Below are positions 7,341 through 13,008 of a DNA stretch of 13,369 nucleotides, one piece after another. Source of the stretch: Candidatus Omnitrophota bacterium. Lineage in GTDB: Bacteria; Omnitrophota; Gorgyraeia; Aquiviventales; Aquiviventaceae. The stretch spans positions 1 to 13,369 of the forward strand of contig JACPAW010000021.1 in the NCBI GenBank assembly GCA_016180605.1. Reading direction: 5' to 3'. The notes below the pieces were generated by a model. That model saw only the letters and a list, made by a program, of their open reading frames with translations, did no database searches and was not told the DNA's origin. Position 1 is the stretch's first letter, and each line of letters starts with the position of its first letter. The translations under genes and the position numbers were made by a program.

Positions 7341-8120
7341 ATGACGCAGCGCTGGACCCTGGAAATTAAGGTAGGAGCTGCGGTTGTCATCAGCCTGGGG
7401 TTGTTTGTCTTTTTCATTTTTGCGATTGGGGATTTAGCGACTGCTTTTCAGCCGGGGTACCGGCTGCGGGTCGTATTTGACTCAGCCAACGGTATCACCG
7501 AAGGCTCTCCCGTTCAATATGCCGGTGTGGAAGTAGGCAAAGTGCAGTCTGTGCACATTGTCTATCTCAAAGAGCAGGCTCAGCCTAAAGTACAGTTGCT
7601 CGTCCGCCTGCCTTCCCATATTAACGTGCGCGCCGATGACCAAGCTTCCATCAGCACGTTTGGTCTGCTTGGAGAAAAATATCTGGAGATCAGGCCGGGA
7701 GTCGGCGATGGGCCTATTCTTGGGCCGGATGGCCAGCTTACGGGAAATCCTCCGGTGTCTACCGAGCGCATTATGGAACGCTCCAACGAAGTCCTGACCG
7801 AATTCAAGCAGGCTCTGGAAGGGCTCAATACGCTCGTCGGGGATCCGGAGGCGCGCATTTATCTTAAAGAAGCGATCCAGGAGGCGCGTGATGCGACCCG
7901 TAACTGGAAAGCGCTGGGCGAGAGGCTGAACTTGGCGATGTCCTACGCAGAATCCGGAGAAGGAAATGTGGGGAAATTCCTCTTCTCGGATGAGCTTTAC
8001 CAACGGGTCGTCTTGCTGGTAGAAGATCTGCGTGCCCACCCATGGAAGCTTCTGGTCCGCTCTAAGTCTAAATCTACGCCGAACCCACAGCCTCCCACAC
8101 ATTCAACCCCAAACCCGTAG
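7341..8120 (+). CDS. mlaD: MlaD-like MCE-domain protein, membrane-anchored
   Basis: This is the substrate-binding MCE subunit that in E. coli forms a hexameric ring on the periplasmic side of MlaE. The 259 residues begin with a short cytoplasmic stretch and one membrane helix (about 10-30). One MCE domain follows (about 38-118), containing VVFDSANGITEGSPVQYAGV (44-63) and the FGLLGEKYLEIRPG strand. A helical region (about 140-200) and a Ser/Pro/Thr-rich tail complete it. The tail (about 241-259, KSKSTPNPQPPTHSTPNP) is low-complexity, unlike the rest, and is encoded by C/A-rich near-repetitive DNA. No mlaC or mlaB follows, so this is the minimal EFD core. The stop at 8118-8120 is 6 bp before a REP-like element. 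Confidence 0.9.
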   Translation: MTQRWTLEIKVGAAVVISLGLFVFFIFAIGDLATAFQPGYRLRVVFDSANGITEGSPVQYAGVEVGKVQSVHIVYLKEQAQPKVQLLVRLPSHINVRADDQASISTFGLLGEKYLEIRPGVGDGPILGPDGQLTGNPPVSTERIMERSNEVLTEFKQALEGLNTLVGDPEARIYLKEAIQEARDATRNWKALGERLNLAMSYAESGEGNVGKFLFSDELYQRVVLLVEDLRAHPWKLLVRSKSKSTPNPQPPTHSTPNP

Positions 8121-8126
8121 GGCCAT

Positions 8127-8271
8127 CTAAATGCGCCCACAAATGCATTTTAACATTCGAGGCGCATTTACCCTGAGCGAAGTCGTGGTTCGACTCCCGC
8201 TGGTCGCTCACCACGATCCTGAGCGGAACCCACTCGTTCGAATGTTAAGATGCAGTGTGGGTTCCATTTAG
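8127..8271. repeat. REP-doublet (REPIN-like) element, copy A
   Basis: This 145-bp element is bounded by CTAAATG and CATTTAG and made of two head-to-head hairpins with a linker. Hairpin 1 pairs TAAATGCGCC (8128-8137) with GGCGCATTTA (8161-8170). Hairpin 2 pairs GGAACCCAC (8225-8233) with GTGGGTTCC (8257-8265). The loops share the wording AATGCAT..TTAACATT. The linker (8171-8224) has its own stem, TCGTGGT (8183-8189) with ACCACGA (8210-8216), and contains CCTGAGCGAAGTCG. It is the reverse-complement relative of 10734-10874 and fills most of the 177-bp mlaD-radA gap. Confidence 0.88.
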
Positions 8272-8297
8272 GCTCGCTCGATGGATACGTTTCCGCA

Positions 8298-9656
8298 ATG
8301 TCCAAGCTAAAAACGAAAGCGCTTTACGTATGCCAGCAATGCGGTGCGCAATCCGTCAAATGGCTGGGCCGTTGTCCTAGCTGCGGGGAGTGGAATACCT
8401 TAGTGGAAGAGATGGTGGAGACGGCCCCTCGCCGCGAATTTTCCCTGGAAGCGGCAGCCCCTACTTTACTGGAGCAGGTATCCCTCGATGACACGCAGCG
8501 ATTGAGAACCGGTTGGGGAGAGTTCGACCGCGTTTTGGGCGGCGGCATTGTGCCAGGATCGGTAGTCTTGGTTGGCGGCGAGCCGGGTATCGGCAAGTCT
8601 ACGCTATTGTTGAGCATTGCCGGTGCCTTGGCTTCTGTCGGAAAAAACGTCCTATATGTCAGCGGAGAAGAGTCGCTGCGTCAAACGAAGTTGCGCGCTG
8701 CACGGCTTGGCTTAGCGCAGGCCAAGATCCAGTTATTGGCGCAGACCCAACTGGAAATCGTTGTGGAAGCGATCAAGCGGGTGAGTGCGGATGTGGTCAT
8801 CGCCGATTCGATCCAAGTCATGGAAACGCAATTTTTGGGTTCGGCACCCGGATCGATCGGACAGGTCCGCGCCTGCGCCCAGGAGTTGGTTCGATTGGCC
8901 AAAGAGACGCACACGGCACTTTTTCTAGTTGGCCATGTGACAAAGGAAGGCTATCTGGCTGGCCCAAAGGTGCTGGAACATTTGGTGGATACGGTGCTTC
9001 ATTTCGAAGGGGAACCGTCGAGCGGATTTCGCATCCTGCGATCCAGCAAAAATCGGTTCGGTGCAACGCACGAGCTGGGCGTATTTCATATGACTTCAGA
9101 AGGGCTGGTCCAGGTCGAAAATCCTTCTGAATTCTTCCTCAGCGACCGCAAAGAAGCAGCGCCGGGGTGCATGGTGACGGTAAGCCTCGAAGCAAGCCGC
9201 CCGCTTTTGGTTGAGGTCCAAGCGCTCACGAGTCCTTGTGGCATCGGGTTTCCGAGGCGCCGTACGGCAGGGCTGGATTTCAATCGGCTTTCTATGTTGC
9301 TGGCTGTCCTGGAGAGGCGAGCCGGTTTCCACCAGCTTGCCCAACAGGATGTGTTTGTTTCTTCGCTGGGTGGAGTGCGTCTGTTGGAGCCGGCGGCGGA
9401 TTTGGCGGTGGCGATTGCCATTGCCTCTAGCGTTCGTGAGAGGCCCTCACGCCTGCGGGACGCGGCGATTGGCGAAGTGGGTTTGACCGGGGAAGTCAGG
9501 ACGGTTGCCAATATCGGACAGCGGCTTCACGAGGCTAAGCGCCTCGGATTTGAGAGATGTTTCTTGGCCGCAGGACGCGGCCTGTTGGAAATGGATGGCA
9601 TGGAAGTGATCCCTGTGCATCATGTGCGGGAAGCGGTGGCACGGGCGTTGGAATAA
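8298..9656 (+). CDS. radA: DNA repair protein RadA (Sms)
   Basis: RadA is a RecA-related hexameric ATPase that promotes branch migration and helps process recombination intermediates. The 452 residues contain the N-terminal zinc finger (C12, C15, C26, C29), Walker A GEPGIGKST (94-102), Walker B VVIADS (166-171), and the RadA-specific KNRFG motif (251-255). A Lon-protease-like C-terminal domain includes GEVGLTGEVRTV. ATG 8298 is chosen because the zinc finger follows at the usual distance; an in-frame ATG at 8250 would begin inside the REP-like element and add 16 residues unrelated to the family. Its usual Bacillus neighbour disA is absent; the PIN-TRAM gene follows 15 bp later. Confidence 0.95.
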   Translation: MSKLKTKALYVCQQCGAQSVKWLGRCPSCGEWNTLVEEMVETAPRREFSLEAAAPTLLEQVSLDDTQRLRTGWGEFDRVLGGGIVPGSVVLVGGEPGIGKSTLLLSIAGALASVGKNVLYVSGEESLRQTKLRAARLGLAQAKIQLLAQTQLEIVVEAIKRVSADVVIADSIQVMETQFLGSAPGSIGQVRACAQELVRLAKETHTALFLVGHVTKEGYLAGPKVLEHLVDTVLHFEGEPSSGFRILRSSKNRFGATHELGVFHMTSEGLVQVENPSEFFLSDRKEAAPGCMVTVSLEASRPLLVEVQALTSPCGIGFPRRRTAGLDFNRLSMLLAVLERRAGFHQLAQQDVFVSSLGGVRLLEPAADLAVAIAIASSVRERPSRLRDAAIGEVGLTGEVRTVANIGQRLHEAKRLGFERCFLAAGRGLLEMDGMEVIPVHHVREAVARALE

Positions 9657-9671
9657 TGGAGTCATACCATC

Positions 9672-10691
9672 ATGAATCTTAGGTTTGTCCGGGGAGGATT
9701 CATTGTTCTTAGCGTATTACTTGGTTCCCAGATTATGGGCCAGGCTTCCAGCTGGCCTATGTGGCTGCGGCTGGTATTAGGAGCGGTTGCCGGCGTGATG
9801 CTGGTTTTTTTTGAGGCGTTTCTCCATCGTTTCGGGCGCGTCTCCGTCCGGGGCTTCTCCGCAGCGGTCTTCGGTTTGTTGTTTGGCATCATCATGGCGA
9901 AATTAGTCTCGGATGCCATTTTGCTGATTCCTTTTGATGAAGGGACCACTGCGAATCTGCGAGTGGTGCTGACTTGGGTATTCTGTTATTTGGGGATGGT
10001 GATGGCGCTGCGCGGCCGAGATGAGTTCACCGTGATTATTCCCTACGTGCGGCTGGCACGCAATGATCGCCGGGAAGAATCCGCATTGGTCGATACCAGT
10101 GCGATTATCGACGGCCGCCTGCTTGATCTTTGCCGTTCGCGTTTTATCGAAGGGCGCTTGGTCATCCCCCGCTTTGTCTTAAAAGAGCTCCAGGCTGTGG
10201 CAGACAGCACGGATCCGGTGAAACGAAGCCGGGGCAAGCGCGGCCTTGAAGTTTTGAATCAATTGCGTCAATTGACCAACATCGATGTGCGCATTCATGA
10301 AGAAGATCTGCCGGCGATCGGAGAGATTGACGCAAAGTTGGTCAAGCTAGCACAGATCCTGAATTTGCGGGTGATCACGAATGACTACAATCTGAATAAA
10401 GTGGCCGAGCTGCAGGATGTCAGTGTCTTGAATGTCAATGCGCTAGCCCAAGCGCTGCAACCGGTGGTTCTTCCTGGGGAGGCGCTTGAAGTAAAACCCA
10501 TCAAAGAAGGCAAGGAACACCACCAGGCCATTGCCTATCTGCCCGATGGCACGATGGTCGTAGTGGAAAATGGGCGAGGCTTGATCGGGCAGACCGTGCG
10601 GGGCTTGGTGACGAGCGTCCTGCAGACTTCGGCTGGCAGGATGATTTTCTTAAAGCCAGAAGCTGCCTCGCCAAAGCGGTTGGTCGGCTAA
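9672..10691 (+). CDS. yacL: Membrane PIN-TRAM domain protein (YacL family)
   Basis: The 339 residues have three parts. The N-terminal part has about four membrane helices (roughly 8-24, 29-49, 62-86, 96-113). A PIN nuclease-like domain (about 137-255) carries the acidic positions D141 and D147 (LVDTSAIIDGR), E172 (LKEL), D220 (EIDAKLV) and D238 (ITND). A C-terminal TRAM domain (about 265-325) is of the RNA-binding OB-fold type. This architecture and the location between radA and ispD match Bacillus YacL. The acidic set looks intact, so nuclease activity is plausible, but the natural substrate is not established for the family. The start has GGAG at 9658-9661, 10 nt upstream. Confidence 0.9.
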   Translation: MNLRFVRGGFIVLSVLLGSQIMGQASSWPMWLRLVLGAVAGVMLVFFEAFLHRFGRVSVRGFSAAVFGLLFGIIMAKLVSDAILLIPFDEGTTANLRVVLTWVFCYLGMVMALRGRDEFTVIIPYVRLARNDRREESALVDTSAIIDGRLLDLCRSRFIEGRLVIPRFVLKELQAVADSTDPVKRSRGKRGLEVLNQLRQLTNIDVRIHEEDLPAIGEIDAKLVKLAQILNLRVITNDYNLNKVAELQDVSVLNVNALAQALQPVVLPGEALEVKPIKEGKEHHQAIAYLPDGTMVVVENGRGLIGQTVRGLVTSVLQTSAGRMIFLKPEAASPKRLVG

Positions 10692-10694
10692 CCT

Positions 10695-10728
10695 GGCAAG
10701 GTGCAAGGTACAAGGGGCGCTCTTGCCT
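10695..10728. repeat. Short heptad hairpin after yacL
   Basis: Three 7-bp units GGCAAGG, TGCAAGG, TACAAGG (10695-10715) are followed by CTTGCC (10722-10727), which pairs with GGCAAG (10695-10700). TTT follows the right arm, so a weak intrinsic terminator is possible, but the loop is long and the U-tract short. It lies directly against the REP-like element that begins at 10734. Confidence 0.6.
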
Positions 10729-10733
10729 TTAGT

Positions 10734-10874
10734 CTAAATGGAACCACCAATGCATCTTAACATTCTGGGTGGTTCCATTTACCCCGAGCAAGCGAAGCGC
10801 GTCGAGGGGTTACCCTTCGACTTCGCTCAGGGTAAATGCGCCAAATGTTAAATTTCATTTGTGGGCGCATTTAG
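10734..10874. repeat. REP-doublet (REPIN-like) element, copy B (opposite orientation to copy A)
   Basis: This 141-bp element is bounded by CTAAATG and CATTTAG. Hairpin 1 is a perfect 14-bp stem, 10735-10748 with 10768-10781 (TAAATGGAACCACC). Hairpin 2 is a perfect 10-bp stem, TAAATGCGCC (10833-10842) with GGCGCATTTA (10864-10873). Compared with the reverse complement of copy A, hairpin 2 stems are identical. The hairpin 1 stem differs (GGAACCACC against GGAACCCAC) with the matching change in the opposite arm. The shared linker text is CTTCGCTCAGGGTAAATGCG. It ends 12 bp before the ispD ATG. Confidence 0.88.
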
Positions 10875-10886
10875 AGCAACTTGAGA

Positions 10887-11636
10887 ATGCGAGGTGCGGT
10901 GGCGGCAATTGTTCCAGCGGCGGGGAAGGGCCGGCGCTTTGGCGGATCCCTCACCAAGCCGTTTACTTTAGTGAATGGTCATCCGATGCTAGCCTATGTG
11001 CTTTGGAGGCTGCAGGAGAGCCGTTCGATTCGCTGGATCATTCTTTTAGTCAGAACTCAGGATCTTTCTCGAGCTTCGGATCTGTTGCGGCGCTATCGGA
11101 TTACCAAGGCATTGCCGCCGAAATCCGGGGGAGTCTGCCGGGCTGACTCCGTAGCACGGGGTTGTGCTGCGCTTCCGCCAGAGGCAAAATGGGTGCTCAT
11201 CCATGACGGAGCTCGTCCGTGCATCAGCACGGCACTTCTTGAGCGATGCGTTGTTTCCGCACGTCGCTATCAGGCAGTTGCCTTAGGTGTACCAGCTTCT
11301 GTTACGGTAAAAAAAGTGGACTCCAAGTTTTGGGTGAAACAGACACTCAAGCGCAGCGAGCTGTGGTTGGTGCAGACTCCGCAAGTATTCCGGAAAGAGT
11401 GGCTGTTGGAATCGCTGTATCGGGGGGGCAATCGCCTCGCACGCTTTCCCGATGATGCCGCTCTAGTAGAAGAAGCTGGTTTTCCGGTGCGTATGGTTCC
11501 GGGAGATCCGTTCAATATCAAGGTGACGACTCGAGAAGACTTGATTCTCGCAGAGGCCATCTTGCGCCATCGACAAGATTTCAGAAATCAGAAAACAGAG
11601 GTCAGAAATCAGAAGTCAGAAATCAGAAATTACTAA
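10887..11636 (+). CDS. ispD: 2-C-methyl-D-erythritol 4-phosphate cytidylyltransferase, with repeat-encoded tail
   Basis: The enzyme couples MEP to CTP, giving CDP-ME in the non-mevalonate isoprenoid pathway. The 249 residues show the nucleotide-binding PAAGKGRRFGG (10-20) with K24 (TKPF) at the second CTP-contact lysine, GVCRADSVARG (82-92), IHDGARPCIS (105-114), LVQTPQVF and GDPFNIKVTTREDL. ATG 10887 is chosen over an upstream TTG (10881) because the AAIVPAAGKG strand then begins at once; no Shine-Dalgarno is seen, the REP-like element ending 12 bp before. The last 18 residues (232-249) are encoded by the TCAGAAA repeat and form a 7-residue protein repeat, FRNQKTE then VRNQKSE then IRNY. This tail is not part of the family fold. 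IspF follows, the usual partner. Confidence 0.92.
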   Translation: MRGAVAAIVPAAGKGRRFGGSLTKPFTLVNGHPMLAYVLWRLQESRSIRWIILLVRTQDLSRASDLLRRYRITKALPPKSGGVCRADSVARGCAALPPEAKWVLIHDGARPCISTALLERCVVSARRYQAVALGVPASVTVKKVDSKFWVKQTLKRSELWLVQTPQVFRKEWLLESLYRGGNRLARFPDDAALVEEAGFPVRMVPGDPFNIKVTTREDLILAEAILRHRQDFRNQKTEVRNQKSEIRNY

Positions 11637-11673
11637 AATCTGACCTCTGACCTCTGATTTCTGTCTTCTGCTT
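11581..11673. repeat. Heptad-word palindrome, TCAGAAA family, overlapping the ispD 3' end
   Basis: The left arm (11581-11629) is mostly 7-bp units TCAGAAA/TCAGAAG, seven in all with one 8-bp and one 6-bp variant. The right arm (11640-11673) reads CTGACCT, CTGACCT, CTGATTT, CTGTCTT, CTGCTT, the reverse complement of the same word. The ispD stop (11634-11636) is at the centre of the palindrome and the ispF ATG is 9 bp past its end. Confidence 0.92.
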
Positions 11674-11682
11674 GACTATAAG

Positions 11683-12177
11683 ATGAGAATAGGTATCGGT
11701 TACGACGTTCATCGATTCGATCCAAAAAAAAGCTCCTTGAAGCTGGGGGGTGTTTCCATTCCGCGTGCGCAGGGGCTGGCAGGCCATTCGGATGCGGATG
11801 TGCTGCTTCATGCAATTGCAGATGCGCTCTTTGGGGCTGTGGGGGAGGCGGATATCGGAGAGCAATTTCCCTCCAGCAATCCACGTTACCGTAATGCGCA
11901 CAGCCAGATTTTTGTGGAAGCGGCAAGGCTTGCGATTAAGCGCCGTGGCTGGGCTATCCAAAATTTGGATGCGATCGTGATTGCGGATGCCCCGCATCTT
12001 GGCGGGCATAAGTCATCCCTTCGCCAATCCATCAGCCGGCTGCTTCATATTAATCCAGAGCAGGTTTCCATTAAGGCAAAAACGACTGAAGCTTTTTGCC
12101 CAAGCGGTCAGGGAATTGCCGCACAAGCGGTGGTTCTTGTGAATACGCGGAATAAAAAGACTAAGGTGGCGAAATGA
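11683..12177 (+). CDS. ispF: 2-C-methyl-D-erythritol 2,4-cyclodiphosphate synthase
   Basis: The enzyme cyclises CDP-ME 2-phosphate with loss of CMP, two steps after IspD; trimeric in known members. The 164 residues show the metal ligands D8 and H10 (GYDVHRF) and H43 (VLLHAIADALFGA), the EADIG loop, DAPHLGGH and the nucleotide-site segment IKAKTTE near the C-terminus. The loop usually written FPDTDP is FPSSNP here, so two acidic residues are replaced by Ser and Asn. The ATG at 11683 gives the canonical MRIGIGYD start but has no Shine-Dalgarno. Its TGA overlaps the cysE ATG (ATGA at 12174-12177). The intermediate enzyme IspE is not encoded here. Confidence 0.93.
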   Translation: MRIGIGYDVHRFDPKKSSLKLGGVSIPRAQGLAGHSDADVLLHAIADALFGAVGEADIGEQFPSSNPRYRNAHSQIFVEAARLAIKRRGWAIQNLDAIVIADAPHLGGHKSSLRQSISRLLHINPEQVSIKAKTTEAFCPSGQGIAAQAVVLVNTRNKKTKVAK

Positions 12178-12872
12178 GCTGGTTTTGGATACTCGTCGTT
12201 TTGGTTGCTGTGGGAGTTTTCATTCGGCTTCTGTTTGCACCGGAGGTCAAAGCCTGCTTTGAGCGGGACCCTGCAGCCCGAAATATCCTCGAAGTGCTTT
12301 TCACATACTCGGGCTTGCACGCCATTATGGCTTATCGGCTGGCTCACCCCTTGGAGCGCCTGAAGATTCCCTTTCTCCCGCGCCTGATCATGGCCCTGGC
12401 GCGCTTTTTAACGGGAATTGAGATTCATCCTGGAGCCCAAATCGGCCGAGGCTTGTTTATTGATCACGGAGTGGGGGTCGTTATTGGAGAAACCGCCATC
12501 ATCGGGCACAACGTGACATTGTTTCAAGGAGTCACCCTGGGAGGAACGGGAAAGGAACGAGGCAAGCGCCACCCGACGATTGGAGACCGTGTCGTCGTCG
12601 GAGCCGGTGCCAAAATTCTAGGCAATATCAGAATTGGAAACGAGGCGATGATCGGGGCCAATGCCGTTGTCGTACGCGATGTTCCGGATCATTCCACGGT
12701 AGTGGGTGTTCCAGGGCGGGTGACGCGTACGAAGGATCGGCACTTCCCAGGAATCAATTTAGATCATTCCCATCTTCCGGATCCTTTGACGGAACGGCTG
12801 GAGCTGCTCCAGCACGAGATCGATGCTCTCGAGAAGCATCTCAAAGAACACCGCAAGCCGCACACCTCTTAG
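12174..12872 (+). CDS. cysE: Serine O-acetyltransferase with an N-terminal membrane-type segment
   Basis: The enzyme acetylates serine with acetyl-CoA to O-acetylserine, the first committed step of cysteine synthesis. The 232 residues contain FERDPAARNILEVLFTYSGL (29-48) and the hexapeptide-repeat left-handed helix from about 81. LFIDHGVGVVIGET holds the catalytic-type H98, with E83 at the position of its acidic partner. LGGTGKERGKRHPTIGD and VVGVPGRV follow. Length is between the short Bacillus type and the longer enteric type. Residues 4-21 (WILVVLVAVGVFIRLL) are strongly hydrophobic, where Bacillus CysE has a soluble helix; a membrane anchor is likely. The start overlaps the ispF stop by 4 bp. 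A charged helix (about 204-226) forms the C-terminus, and the stop codon lies at the edge of an inverted-repeat element. Confidence 0.92.
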   Translation: MSWFWILVVLVAVGVFIRLLFAPEVKACFERDPAARNILEVLFTYSGLHAIMAYRLAHPLERLKIPFLPRLIMALARFLTGIEIHPGAQIGRGLFIDHGVGVVIGETAIIGHNVTLFQGVTLGGTGKERGKRHPTIGDRVVVGAGAKILGNIRIGNEAMIGANAVVVRDVPDHSTVVGVPGRVTRTKDRHFPGINLDHSHLPDPLTERLELLQHEIDALEKHLKEHRKPHTS

Positions 12873-12994
12873 AGCGCCTATCAAAAAGACTTATGGGCGC
12901 TCTGGCTCTAGGTTCTAGGCTCAAGGTTCAAGGCAAGTTCTTGCCTTCAGCCTAGAGCCTCCAGCCTACAGCAAGCTATTTTGTTAGGCGCTCT
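12871..12994. repeat. 124-bp terminal-inverted-repeat element with heptad-palindrome core
   Basis: The ends are 16-bp inverted repeats with one mismatch: AGAGCGCCTATCAAAA (12871-12886) and TTTTGTTAGGCGCTCT (12979-12994). Near the left end GGCGCTCT recurs (12896-12903), allowing a separate 8-bp hairpin with 12871-12878 just after cysE. The core (12904-12972) is a heptad palindrome: GGCTCTA, GGTTCTA, GGCTCAA, GGTTCAA, GGCAAG on the left. CTTGCC, TTCAGCC, TAGAGCC, TCCAGCC, TACAGC lie on the right, with only two bases between the arms. It spans nearly all of the cysE-cysS gap and has no coding capacity. Either a MITE-like element or a terminator that has grown are possible readings. Confidence 0.8.
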
Positions 12995-13008
12995 TAATCA
13001 TTACCTGT

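Noticed and set aside
8187..8213. tRNA 3'-end look-alike in the linker of REP-like copy A (GGTTCGACTCC followed by CCA)
   Set aside because: There is no acceptor 5' strand, D-arm or anticodon arm upstream, and the segment is explained by the linker's own palindrome (TCGTGGT with ACCACGA).
8250..8297. Upstream ATG extending RadA by 16 residues
   Set aside because: It starts inside the REP-like hairpin, and the extra residues precede the normal N-terminus and zinc finger without family resemblance.
10769..11146. 125-residue plus-strand frame running from the REP-like element into ispD
   Set aside because: It is out of frame with ispD, begins inside a non-coding hairpin element and shows no domain.
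11581..11673. Tandem units considered as a CRISPR array
   Set aside because: Units are 7-8 bp with no spacers, arranged as inverted arms, and no cas genes are present.
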